Source: Agrocybe praecox (taxonomy: Eukaryota > Basidiomycota > Agaricomycetes > Agaricales > Agrocybaceae). From it: a DNA stretch of 64,000 nucleotides. Shown piece after piece: positions 33,657-45,252 of the stretch. The DNA is taken from the NCBI GenBank assembly GCA_964017145.1, contig OZ024851.1:2604001-2668000 (forward strand). The letters run 5' to 3'. The notes under the pieces were generated by a model. It searched no databases. It was not told where the DNA came from and worked only from the letters and a program-made list of their open reading frames with translations. Both the position numbers and the translations under genes were made by a program. Position 1 is the first letter of the stretch, and every line of letters starts with the position of its first letter.

Positions 33657-35223
33657 CTACCAGAGTGATGAACCCGGCAAAACAGACAGCACGATGGACG
33701 ATGGTAGATTTGCTTGAAATAATCGTTGTATTTTTTCTTCCATTCTATCCCACGAAAGAAGAGGCCTTATTGTCAATTTGCGCAGAGACCACCCTTCAAA
33801 TTTACGTTTGGCCACCTCGTTGGCAAAGATTTGAGCGTGCTTCTACATTTCCAATAACATTAATCGATTTTCTGTGTTTGAGGAATTACAGAAAAAAACA
33901 TACGTCAAGTTCCCAAAAATACGGAACCTCTTCTCCTGATTCCGAAACTCTTGGGAAGCCTGCAATAGTCCAATCGAATTCAATCAGACAAGGAAGGTGC
34001 TCGAAAGCACAATCAAGGACTTCCGCTTTCAAGATGCTTGTCTGGACCTTCAGAAATTGGAGGGTCGAGTGTTTGTCGAAGGCAGTCAGGACTTCATCTA
34101 AATGGGAAAAAGGAAGAATGTAATCACTCAGAGTGAACTCGATGAGCGAATGTTGAAATCTTTTGAGATAGAGGGCGAGAGGACTAGGTTGATGAAACCG
34201 ATTGGTAGAATGATAATAGAAGAGACCCAGATCCAAAGTTGTTAGGTGAGGCAATTCAACGCAAAAAAATGGATGGGAAAAAAGCTCGGGCAGTGTCAGA
34301 TCCGGGAGTGAATACTGATCGGAGACACTGAAGCTTGCTCTTCGGAGCGAGTTGGCGTGTTTCTGCAGAAACGTGTCGATGTTGGTCACTTGTTGCGATT
34401 CAATGTGGTCGACAGTGACAGTTATACCGACCTTAGTAAGAAAAGGAAGATGTGGCATATTGGCGAAAAGATGCGAAATGCCAATGTCATTATCAAATAT
34501 CTCGATTAAGAACGAAACACTGGTCAAAGTCTGCGAATGACGAGTGCAGAACAAGGTGATGATAGGATACACATTGTCTGGATCGAATGTTGCATGGAAA
34601 ACGACTTTGAATTCTTCGAGACTATAGAGCATGAGGGAAGATCTAAGAGCTGGAATAAATGGGACTGAGATCGAAAGGCTCCTGAGGTTTGAGGTGTGAG
34701 AAGTCAGCGATGTATGAATGAACGTTAGGGCCAAGGAGGATAGTGCAGTTCTATTGAAAGGTACCGATGCGATGACCAAAGATTCTAGGTTGGTCATTGA
34801 CTTGATCAGTTTCAAAAGTCGGCTCGCTGCACTGGCATTAGACAGTTTGACTTGAAGCCTGCACCTCTTCAATATCTTCCATGTTGCCCTAGCGACGTAA
34901 CCAAAAGGACCCCAGTACATGAATTGTCCGAACGAATGTGGTTTGAGAATGAGCGTCCGAACACTCTTTGCTGTTGCTGGACTTCGTCGCTTGGTTAACG
35001 CCTTACACGATATGACTCCATCCAAACAAACCACACACCTCATATTCATGTAGCACCTGAGTGTAGTGCCTTCCTTCAGCGAAGTAATGGTAACCCGACC
35101 ATAACAAACCTTCATAAAACAATGGAGAAATGCTGGATGAATGCTGTAGAGGTTGAGTAGCTCCGATTCCGAGAGAAACGACGCAATATAGGCCCATATG
35201 TCGTATGGCAGTTCGACGAACAT
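33657..35223 (-). CDS. F-box/LRR-like protein C
   Basis: Two exons (33904-35223 and 33657-33842) give 501 residues with no stops. This is the only complete member of the local F-box family. The N-terminus MFVELPYDIWAYIASFLSES is F-box-like. The rest has repeated leucine-rich segments (MTNLESLVIA, SNLRSLSISVPF, MPHLPFLTKVGI, LPHLTTLDLGLF), and the C-terminal exon begins KHAQIFANEVAKRKFEGW. The frame extends upstream to 35544, but that part lacks homology to the paralogues, so the ATG at 35223 is chosen. It would be expected to recruit a substrate to an SCF ubiquitin ligase. It is clearly diverged from A and B. Confidence 0.75.
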
Positions 35224-35636
35224 AGTTTGAACGATGATGTTCTGAGAAAACAGGATCTTCAGACCTTTAAAACAAAAAGAGGAAGCAGCAATTACGTACA
35301 AATACGAAAACTGTCTGATGTCATTACCACGCCACAGCCACCCTCCCACCAACTTGAGGTAGGAAATGGCATAGCGACAACACAAATAAACGATTATCAT
35401 TGCACTTTTATGGCAAATCTCGAGCTTCCACACTCGAAGAGTTGTGTGTGTGATCACTGACAATAGATACAACAACAAAGGGCGGCAAAGTGGCTTCAAG
35501 CATAGCCTGGATCCTTCCTTCAATCCCACCCCAGTACCGAACATGTCGTATGGTCAAATGTCGTAGGGACCAATGCTTGTACTTACGGGCGCGCTTGGAT
35601 AACTGTTTTGCAAATTTCTAAGTATAATAAACCTAT

Positions 35637-36190
35637 TTAATGGGCTGTCATGAGAAAACGTAGGGCCAGGGATGAGATGGGCAGTGGGGCGTTCTGCGTG
35701 TCTGAGGATTTGATGACCAGAGAGGTGATGTTCTCCATGGATCCAACCAGTTTCAAAACCCTGCCAGCTGCGGCAGTGTCTGATAGTCTGGCACGAATTT
35801 TCAACTGTCGTAATAGTAGCCTCCAGGCTGCCCTGGTGATCAAACTTATAGGTTTGTTGTACACAATGTCCCCAGCATCGTATAGCAGAAGAACAACTTG
35901 GGTCCGAACATGTGTTGCCGCCAATGTACTATGTTCGAATTGTCCAGTTACCATCCAGCGACAACAGATCACATAAAATCTTACCTCATCTTGAGGGTGT
36001 CGCGATGCTTCAACGAGGAAATCGTAAGCTCACCATAACGAATCTTCATGGCATGGTGAAAAAATGCTGAATGGACACTGTATAGCCTTGACAATGAAGA
36101 GGAAGGAATAAACGAAGTAATATAAAACCAAATGTCGTATGGCAAAACAGTCCGGCGCGCCTTCATTACTACGGTGTCCGGGAGCGACAT
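35637..36190 (-). pseudogene. F-box-like relic D (N-terminal part only)
   Basis: 36190-35981 encodes MKARRTVLPYDIWFYITSFIPSS..., an F-box-like start homologous to A-C. The frame then breaks. Homology resumes in another frame at about 35930-35637 (ITRAAWRLLLRQLKIRARL, AAAGRVLKLVGSMENITSL), and stops at a TGA right after FLMTAH. The last 60% of the family length is missing. It lies directly upstream of gene C in the same direction, so it looks like the decayed end of a tandem array. Confidence 0.7.
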
Positions 36191-36389
36191 AGCTAAAATT
36201 CACATTTTAATTTTTGATTGAAACCATCATGGGGAGGAATTACCACGCCACGGTTGATGGCAGATTTGCGAAATTGCGATGCCATCATTATTTCTACTAT
36301 CACCGAAATTTGCTTGGCTAACATTTGTTACTTGTTTCTTGTAAATTTCTAAATTCTCACCACTGACCAGCTCCTTGGAAGTTGGGTTC

Positions 36390-38821
36390 ATGCATCACAT
36401 CCGCCCGATACCAAAACGGTCTTTGACCCCCAATCATACCCTTCTCCCCGCTTCGAGACCAGTATTCGCAAATGGTTTGTCCCCTGTCATGCCGAATCCC
36501 AGCCTTTTAACGTGGACGTTGGGAAGAGGGTCCGTGGTGCGTAACCAGCTGCTGGAGTGTACGAAGGAGTGTTGAAATGTAGATTTGCATTCGAAGATAT
36601 GGAGAATATGGCCAGTCGTAGTTCTTCACACGACGTTCGCTGCGTGTGCGTATAATCCACTCAATTCTTCTCGTGTGACTGTAAGACTTTGCTCATTTTC
36701 AGATCAAATTACATATCTGCTGCATAGGTATCGTAATTTTGGATATGAGAAAGATTGTCAACCTTCAAATCCCTAACATCATGTTAACAGTTCTGGGTAC
36801 GTACTTTACTGCTTATATCCAAGGTAGGTGCTGAAGCGCTGACGACCTATGTACAGGTGTGGTCATTGGCTTCGTCATATCATACCGAGCTAGTACAGGG
36901 TACGACAGATACTGGACAGGGCGTACATGCTGGTCCGATGTCATCAGAAACTCAAGAACCTTAGGACGGCTGGTGTGGTTCCATGTCCCACTTCGAATGA
37001 CCCCTAAATCATGTGGAAATTCAGAGGGAAATGATTCTGACGAGGAAGTAGTGAAAAGAAAGGTAATGTGCGAGAAAAGGCTGGCAATAGACTTGATTGA
37101 AGGGTGAGTGCATACTGTACTTTCGTTGTGGGATGTCATGAATTGGAAAAAATAGTTTTGCGGTCGCTCTCAAACACCATGTTCGAGGTGAGTATTTCAT
37201 TTTTCACTTCATCCCTAAACGTGACCTTTACTTTGGGTGTTTCTACAATTTCTCTGTAAAGGGGAGCTTGGAATTTAATACGAAGATTTGTATCATTTGG
37301 TAAAGCCTATGCATGGTCAAAACCATGATTACAGTGACGACGTGCGCTTCTGCTTCTAAACATAGATTTTGTCGGTGTCGATCATTGACCTATCTTTAGC
37401 ACCAGCTCATTGACGCCCAGCAAGAATCCAAAGATAAAATAGACCCGGTAATACCAGCTATAAACGACTATGGGACGTTTAATTTTACCGCTCACTCGCG
37501 GTCTGGCTGCTCTTCTCCGTCACATCTATTCTTCAGAAGCAGTTCGTCTTCATATTCCGCTCAAGAAAATCAACATAAGCGTCAAGTTATGCCTTCTGCA
37601 CAATCACCGCAAAATGGTGTGGCTCATGGGATAGACGAGAACCTGATTCTATTTCCATTCTCTAGTCTTTTAAACGGTTTCTTTTCCTCTCGATCCCAAT
37701 CCCCAGATCGCCGTCAACCTGGAGGAAACGTTATTGATCACAAAAACTCCGATGGAGGAAGCAGAGTAAGAAAGTGGCAGGGGCCGACCTTTACGCACCT
37801 TACCTTACACTCTAAGCATAGGCCCAAAGTTGCAGGGGAAGGAGAGAACCTTCCTCTGGAGATACTGAGGTGCTTAAGCGAGTGGTTAAGCGTATTGGAA
37901 GACAGAGGCTGCATCTCTGGTAAGATTCTAAAAACTTCTTTGCCTAAAGCAGGTACTGACCGCCAAAAAATCGTCCAGGAAGCAGTATGGGTCCTATGAT
38001 AGCTTCTATTTCCGCGTTCGAAGAGTCTCTAACTGGTACGAACTCAGGAAGCTTCGCTTCATTTTCCTTGGCTAATCAGCGCAACTTTTTGCCAGCTCTT
38101 GAGAAAATTCTTACGACACCCCTACCTTTGTGAGTGTGGAATATTCTATATTCGCCTTCTTATAACTTACCTGTTATTCCTATAGCGTCTACGCCGTTCA
38201 TATCAGGTGCGTTACATAACGACATTGTTCACAACGTCTTATAAAACCCATCTTTATCCATGAACACCATAGGCAGTACGTATCTCCTTCGTTTAAAGTT
38301 CCGTTCACGACCTGACCTTTTCTCCACCTTAGTACTGTCTGGCTTTATCTATTCTTCCTGCCATTTCAGCTAGTGAGTCTCTTTGAATATTATACGATCC
38401 CGGGAGTAGCCATTGCATCGTTTATATATCTCGGGTTTCTGGCTGCTGGAGAGGAAATCGAACAACCTTTCGGTAACAGATATATTTTTTGCCTTTAACC
38501 TATTCACGCTAACTTTTCTTCTTTAAGGATATGACGATGTGTGTACCTCTTTAATCCCTCTAGGGGTTTCCACATTGACGCTCGTTTTCCCAGAACGATC
38601 TTGACCTTGACTTATTTTGTCATTCGATTGTTCACGCCGACATCCAGCAGTTAAAACGAACTCGGTGCCTCAATACCCACTTCGAACTAAATGATGGCTC
38701 ATCTTCTCCATCGACATCAGCGGGGGAAAAGCAGCGTCGGCATCCTCATGTTCCTGGTAGCGCGACTCGTCGTTCATTAACGTTGTCAGAGGTCTCAAAT
38801 CTACACGCACAGACAAAATAG
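36390..38821 (+). pseudogene. bestrophin-family anion channel with in-frame stop
   Basis: Thirteen exons can be joined in frame. The family signature is clear: GRGSVIWRIWPVVVLHTTFAA (codons split by introns), GFVISYRASTGYDRYW, SRTLGRLVWFHVP, EILRCLSEWLSVLEDRG, LYLFFLPFQLVSLFEYYTIP and FLAAGEEIEQPFGYD. Bestrophin-like proteins are membrane anion channels. In the block GELGI-x-YEDLYHLVKP a TAA at 37276-37278 stands where I expect a tyrosine codon, a likely TAT-to-TAA change. Everything before and after looks well kept, so the damage is recent, or the base is an error. The start could be the ATG at 36390 or 36489. A hydrophilic insert of about 170 residues follows the stop. Confidence 0.7.
38273..38275 (+). 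other. candidate 3-nt micro-exon in bestrophin gene
   Basis: GCA sits between an acceptor (CCATAG) and a donor (GTACGT). With it the junction reads H-I-R-H-T-V-W, the usual bestrophin sequence. Without it the flanking exons give H-I-S-T-V-W. Both keep frame. Confidence 0.45.
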
Positions 38822-39180
38822 CCTCCAAGTTGAGGTAGACTTCAAAAAATAGTAATACGGCATTTACACAGTATACTTATTGATTGGAATTTATGGGAAA
38901 CTGCTAATAAGGGCCCGAAGACTAAAAATACAAAATGAACTCAACGCAGTTTCCGGATGATATCTAGACATAACTCGCCGTTATCCACATTCACGGTGTA
39001 TATGCTGCCAGATCATCGCAAGTCAAAGCTGTGAACTTGTCAGAGTCTGTAACCTTCTGATAATTGGCAATTATTGAAATTCAATCATCAGATATCTAAT
39101 ACGCAACTTGTATCATATTCCGCAAACAGTGGTCAAAAGGGGTATCTGCAAGTCACGGTCAAAGTATTACTGTATATCGT
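38822..39180. other. convergent intergenic region
   Basis: Nothing recognised between the bestrophin 3' end and the pyruvate carrier 3' end. Confidence 0.35.
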
Positions 39181-39899
39181 TTACGCGGTCTTCTCCTCTT
39201 TAGGTACCACTATTGAAGGTGTTGCTAGACCAGGTGTGGCGAGTGGGTTGCTTTGTCGATATCTAAGCGAAGTTTGAATAAATCAGAGAGGTTTAAGCAG
39301 ACTAAAGTCGTATTATCATATTAACGATGTAACTTACGCAGCAATTCTTCCCAACTGCGTCAACCCTGATAGTCCAACGAAGAAGTTGACCTATTGAGAA
39401 AAGGAACGACACAAGGGAATGGAAGTAATTTGAAGACAATCTTAACGAGACTGTAGTAAGGCTAGATAAAATGAAGGGTACTTACCGCTGCGAGACTGTA
39501 GTTAACTGGAGTGATCACGAGCGACCAGCGCACCCAAATGAATCCTGTCGCTGTTAAAGCTGTTATAAAGAAATGTATGGATTAGATCACTGAATGCGTG
39601 CTTCCTTCAGGTTCTGACTTGTACGGCTTTGGGCTTCTCCCATGACTCCCATCGACACTTAAATTGACTTCGCAAGTCCACCGGGCTTGGAGCTTGAACA
39701 GATTCTAGAATTTAGAGCACTTACCCATGTTCTGTGATACACTCAGCTTATCAGCTGGCCTAGACAAATCCTTCAGCCCCGCAGCGACCAAGCACCACTT
39801 CATCAATGGAGCCCAGAAGAATACCGTTTTGGGGCCTGCTGGATGATTCATGAACGCGCTGAATTTGGAAACGCTGGCGGATGTAGCTGGCCCAGACAT
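39181..39899 (-). CDS. mitochondrial pyruvate carrier subunit (MPC2-type)
   Basis: Four exons (39725-39899, 39486-39559, 39338-39390, 39181-39262) give 127 residues, the usual size. The product is a small inner-membrane protein that pairs with MPC1 to import pyruvate into mitochondria. Diagnostic segments are FMNHPAGPKTVFFWAPLMKW, AGLKDLSRPADKLSVSQN, TGFIWVRWSLVITPVNYSLA and VNFFVGLSGLTQLGR. If intron 3 is missed, translation ends at a TAA inside the donor GTAAGT. The last exon, reached by splicing, supplies a polar tail ending PKEEKTA. All parts are intact and this is a housekeeping gene. Confidence 0.9.
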
Positions 39900-40664
39900 A
39901 GTTTTCTTCTGAGGATATATTCAACGATACCTCTGTCAGACGAGAGTGGAATGTGGTGGACTGACACAGAAGTCCGTGAACTGCGCTGTCAGAGTCCGTG
40001 AGAAATCGTTTCACCTTGAGAACATGTTCCGGTTGAGTGTCTAATCTTAGATCCATAATATCCTATTTATAGAAACTGTTGTTCGTAAAAGTAGAAAGGT
40101 CAGCTTAAATAAATTTGAAGAATATGAAGGAGACGTGAGTAGAAGCAATGCAAAATATATGCAAAATATATGGACATCTGAAAGCCATATAGATATAGTA
40201 ATCGACACGTCATTTGGGCTGCCCAGAACTGCCTGGTGCAGTGGTCACTGCTGTCCGAGTACAAACAGTCTTCTATACGCCTGTTCTCCGAGTCAGGGAA
40301 ATATGTACAAAATTTATAAGCACTAGATGTGGGGTTACATATTTTTGGTAAAAATATACAAAAGAAAGCAAGAAACACATCGACCTACTCTTACATAATT
40401 TGGAGTCAAAACACGGTTAAAATATGCAATGATTGTGTGGAAGCTCGGTGTCAAAACCTTGATAATTCAAATCTCGACAACATATCTCATACGTTTTTAT
40501 TACATCTTTCACACAAAAATACGCAGGCCTGCATCTGGTGCTTAAGGGCATTAAGACGCGCTAGTCACCGGCCTACACGTGACTGTGACTATGCGCGTTG
40601 CACAGCAAATATTCTTCTTTGTCTCAGTCTGACTCTCTGATTTTCTTGCAATTTGGCCTCTTAG
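39900..40664. other. divergent intergenic region, nothing recognised
   Basis: This lies between the pyruvate carrier start (-) and the 2OG oxygenase start (+), so both promoters should be here. No repeat or gene seen. Confidence 0.35.
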
Positions 40665-43600
40665 ATGCAAGCGACAACAGAAGAGTGTTCTTCACTCACA
40701 AGTGGAGACACACAGGTGGGAGGTCTTGGATTGGCACCGGCTATGACGAGTCCCACTGAACTTGTCGAGGAAGAATCCGTAGCTCAACTCCTTGAAGAGA
40801 GCGAAGATGTGCGGATGAACATGGAAAACATTCATTCTGACAATTTGAACCGTGGCGATGAAATGCAAGAGGATGGTGTCGATGACCAGCATGGGGAAGG
40901 CGCAGACGAGGAAGACGACGAGGACATGTCCTCCGAGCTTTCTGAAGGAGTGGACTTACAGGTATGCTACTATTTGTAAGGAGATGCGCAGTAATTAATG
41001 TCGGATTGTAGGATGATCTACTAGAGGCTCTGGAAGACGATAGTTTTGCCTTTAAAGGAACCTTTTATCACTCGGCGATACAAACAACGGCTCTGAATCC
41101 ATGTCTTTACATTTCGGGTTTGGGCCTCGTCGGTCTGCCTCTAAGTGAACGCGACGCAAAGTCAATTATATCTGCTTCAAACCTGGCGCCTTTTGGTCGT
41201 GGCGAGCGAACTCTTGTCGACAAAGAAGTTCGAGATACCTGGGAAATCGAGCCTTCCAGGATCTCGTTTGCAAATCCACAATGGGAAAATTATATCAATC
41301 AGACCGTTTGTGCAGAAGTATGCAAGACCCTAGGTGTGACTATTGGGAACAATCCTCCCAGAATGGAGTTATACAAGCTACTTTTGTATGAGAAGGGTTC
41401 GCAGTAAGTGGCTACCACTACCAATCGAACGACTCTTACTTTGGATCAGTTTCTTAGCACACCAAGAGTAAGATGATTCCTTAGAATTTTCGCTCTCCTT
41501 TCTAATGATACCCAGCACTCAGAAGGCAAATGGGATGTTCGCGACCGTCATCATACTACTCCCCTCTGCCTATACAGGTGGTCAAGTCATCGTTTCTCAT
41601 TCTTCAACCACCAAAACAATCGATTTTTCCGCCGATTCATTACACTCGACCGCACTTCTCGCATGGTATACGGACGTTAAACATGAAGTCAAGCCAGTCA
41701 CCTCAGGGTATCGATTCGCGCTCTCGTATAACCTTATCCAAGTCTCGCCTTTGGGAATTCCGAGCTTGCCAGACACGAGCGACTCCACTACGCAACTGCG
41801 GCGAGTGTTAACAAAGTGGAGGGAAGATAAATATAATGAAGGTCAAGAAAAAATGGCTTGTCTTCTAGAGCACCAGTATAGTGCTGCGAACTTGAAGGAA
41901 GGGATAAAAGCCCTCAAAGGAGCAGACTTGCATCGAGTGACATTCCTTCGACCCATTGCAGAAGAGCTCGGGTTTGTGGTCGGCCTCGCAAGTTTGGAAC
42001 ATAACGTAACTGGTTCTGCAGACGATTACGGCGGGGGTCACTACTATGGCGGAAGGTCTTGGGGACGACGAGGATACAATTATTACGATGATGAAGACGA
42101 TGACGACGGAGAAGCCCCCGCCATGGGCGAAGTTGACAGCACTTCCACGACCATTTCAGGTCTAGTCAATCTGGCAGGCGACTCATTGGTATCATTAGGA
42201 AAGATTGACCTGGACGATAACTGCCTCGTCCCTAAAGAACCCTTTGAAGACCAAAGTCCAGACGACGAAGATTATGAAGGATATATGGGAAATGTAATTG
42301 TCCATTTCTGCTTCAAATTTCTTCGATGAAAGCTGACTGTTGCTCAAATATCTAGTATGCTGGGCAAGTAGAGCACTGTACGATTCATATTTCTCGTAAC
42401 GTGTGCATATACTCAAAGTACTCACTTATAGGGTATCGAAGAACTGTTCTTGTTCTTGTTCATGAACACAATGTGGACGACCTGTGCTTTTCTGTCGAGG
42501 GTGCGCCATATGCTATGCGGAAGCTCAAAGAATCTTCAAATCCTCCAACGTCCGAGGACCGTTATTGGGCGACTAAAGTCTTCCAGTCAGGGACACCACT
42601 GAGAAAAGACCAGCTTCTCGCGCTAATGGACTACGCCTTCAAGTGGAAAGACGTTGCCATCTGGAAGAAAGTTGCGAGCAGCTCAACTTGGACTCTCGGA
42701 ACCGTGGATATGGAACATTTCCTCCAGGCTTGGGAAATATTTTCGTTCGAGGGGGTTCGTGTTAGGTAGGTTTCCGATTGTAGGCAGGTGTTGCGTAACG
42801 CAAAGTCGCTGATTCTTTGAATGATGTTCATAGTTTCCAAGAAATTTTGGCGCGTTCAACGGTACTTTCGGAAAGGATGACCTTCTTGTCAACTATTCGG
42901 ACCAAATCATCTGAAAAGGAGAAAGTGGCGGTCACGGCATGGTGCAAGAAGGAATCGGACAAGATTCTAGCATCATACTCTTCGTCGAACGCGCAGGATT
43001 CTGCCTCGATTCTGACTTTCATGAAATATGCAGGGTTGGATTCTTTCAAGAACGTGTAAGTGTTACTCTCTGTCTATATTTCGAACCTTGAACCAACAAT
43101 TGCTTTCACAATAGCATGATGCCAAACTTGTTGAAAATCTCCAACAACTATGCACTTATGATTTCATTGATTAAGATGTTCGAAGACAATTGTAAGATGA
43201 TCATTGAGCAAGAAACACGACTTAGGAGTCTCGATGCAGCAACGACGACTAGCGACGACACAACAGTTTCTCCACCGCAGGCGAATGCCGCTGCTCAACC
43301 TGACCTAGATCACATTGTGACTGATCTGGTTAAGCAATGCCTTCAAGCCGCCGCTTTACAGTGGTCTTCAGTCTCGATCCCATCATACTATCCATCCTAT
43401 CACTACCTTTATAACCATCAAGCTGCCAACTCTGCATCGTCTGCAAAAGTTGATCGCATTATCACCATTCTTGACAAAGCCATCTCCCTCTCCGAAATGA
43501 ATATCTGTCGGACCCTCATTATCGATATCTTAAAAATTGCAGGGTCTACCTCGGATAAATTCACGCAACTGTACAACCCGCTTATACCTCGCCTTCGAAT

Positions 43601-44441
43601 TTTACTGGCGAGCAAGAAATTGGACATCACCACACCTCCTTTCCAGGACTTCCTACAAGTCGTAATCGGGATTTACATGCGAGATGTTCTCGGGAAGCGA
43701 GGAAATCTCCTCAATATAAAATTGCGGAAGATAGGATGCGGCTGCAATGATTGCAAGGACCTTGATAAATTTATTCTTGATCCTACTTCCACCACAAACA
43801 CCTTCCGTGTCGTGCAGGCTCGACGACTACATCTCGAACGGCAATGTGCCAACGCTCGCGACATGTGTACATACCAAACGATCAAATCCGGTAGCCCGCA
43901 CGCAGTCCAGGTCACAAAATTACCTGAAATTGTTCAGGCCTCAATGTGGCCCTACAGACAGAAATCGGCGAAAGCCTTCCTTAACACGATTGGTGACGAT
44001 GCTGTTATTGCGAAGATCATGGGTTCACGCTATGCGGACGTCAATAATGCCATTTCGGGCGCTGTTCCGTTTGGAGAAGCAAACCGTACGCATGCACTTG
44101 TCCCAACAGCTGGGACCTCGATGTCTTTGGGGAGTACCGGTATTTCTCAACGTGCATCTGTACAACTACGCCCACCAGCTTTGAGTAGCGGTGTTCCTAA
44201 AGGTACATCAGTGCCACCGCAAGCAGGATCGACCTCAAATAGTGGTGTTCCACAACAGGCATTTATTCAACCACAGGCGTCATCATCTCCACACAGTAGC
44301 AGGAGCAGTAGCATTATGCCTACTGGAGCACCGTCTAGTGCACCCCCAGAGCAAGTCGCAGGGAAGAAGCGAAAAAGCGACCCGTCAAAAAATTACATTC
44401 AACTCGGTCCTGTTATTGATCTTACCTCGGACGATGACTGA
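40665..44441 (+). CDS. large 2OG-Fe(II) oxygenase, copy 2, with C-terminal SUMO-interacting motif
   Basis: Eight exons (40665-40961, 41012-41403, 41450-41467, 41516-42293, 42356-42377, 42432-42765, 42834-43055, 43115-44441) give 1129 residues. The N-terminus is acidic (DEEDDEDMSSELSEG). The prolyl-4-hydroxylase-like core carries HQD (H234, D236), the distal H292 in WYTDVKHEV and R302 in TSGYR, a full set of iron and 2-oxoglutarate ligands. Then comes a Gly/Tyr/Asp-rich insert, EHWYRRTVLVLV, a long helical region, a CGCNDC cluster (C896, C898, C901) with QARRLHLER, and a Ser/Pro/Gln-rich tail. It ends with GKKRK (nuclear-localisation-like) and VIDLTSDDD, a textbook SUMO-interacting motif. It is probably a nuclear protein hydroxylase or related oxygenase. 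The substrate is unknown. Confidence 0.8.
41450..41467 (+). other. 18-nt micro-exon with HxD motif (copy 2)
   Basis: TTTCTTAGCACACCAAGA lies between GGATCAG and GTAAGA. Splicing gives G-S-H-F-L-A-H-Q-D-T-Q-K and keeps the 1129-residue frame. Without it the iron ligands H234 and D236 are lost. Confidence 0.85.
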
Positions 44442-45252
44442 TAATTCAATCAAGTGCTCTATGTAAAATCTGTACCCATGACGTGTACAGTTGTATTTCG
44501 ACGCTTGGTAGTATTGTTTATTTTTTGTTTATTGTACAACGTATTCCCAGTCTTCCGACTTCTGTTTCTGTTTATTCATACACTTATGTCTATTTTGCAT
44601 CGCAATGCTATATACGGATATCTGAAGTTCGTCTCTCAATCTCTCTTGGATGCTGCAACACCGTGAGGTAGCAGTATCTTCAATCCGGAAAGAATTTCTA
44701 TGGGATATTTCCTCATAAGAAGTCGGATGGTATGACTCTATGGTATTTTAAAATTGGTACGCCAGTGTTAGAGACAAGTTCAAAGAGATCTTCTCACACC
44801 AAACCCATCAGGACGAGGAATGATTTTTGGATGAACATTGAATTAATTTTTTATTCCAGAACTCCGCTCTGAGACGTGAATATTTGAATGCTTGAATAGA
44901 CGCCAGCACTGCAGCCGTTAAGTTGGCTGCTTGTTGATTAGATTAGATCGTAGGCCAACACGTGCTCCATAGATTACAGTTTGCGCTCGCTTACCGAGTC
45001 ACACATCGCGTCTTCCTCCTCCATGTCGTGCAGTTCTGCCGTCTCCAGCACGAAGGCGGAAGTAGTTCCCTTACTAAGTTACTTATACTATCAGGCAACG
45101 CCGATACGCGTAGAGGCGTAAATTAGGACGCGCCATGTAATCACGTGCCCGTGACCTCACGCGTTGCTTCCTTAGACGATCCACGAACAAAGACAAAGTT
45201 TCCTCTGATCGTCCCACTTTTTTGTTTCCACACACACACTCAAGGTGGCGAT
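44442..45252. other. intergenic region between tandem oxygenases
   Basis: No gene is recognised. It must contain the terminator of copy 2 and the promoter of copy 3. Confidence 0.35.

Noticed and set aside
35224..35544. N-terminal extension of F-box protein C (107 extra codons)
   Set aside because: The extension has no likeness to paralogues A, B and D, all of which start with Met a few residues before LPYD. The extra frame is simply open by chance.
39760..40056. 98-codon minus-strand frame overlapping the pyruvate carrier
   Set aside because: It reads the carrier's first exon in the wrong frame; the carrier motifs and splice sites fix the true frame.
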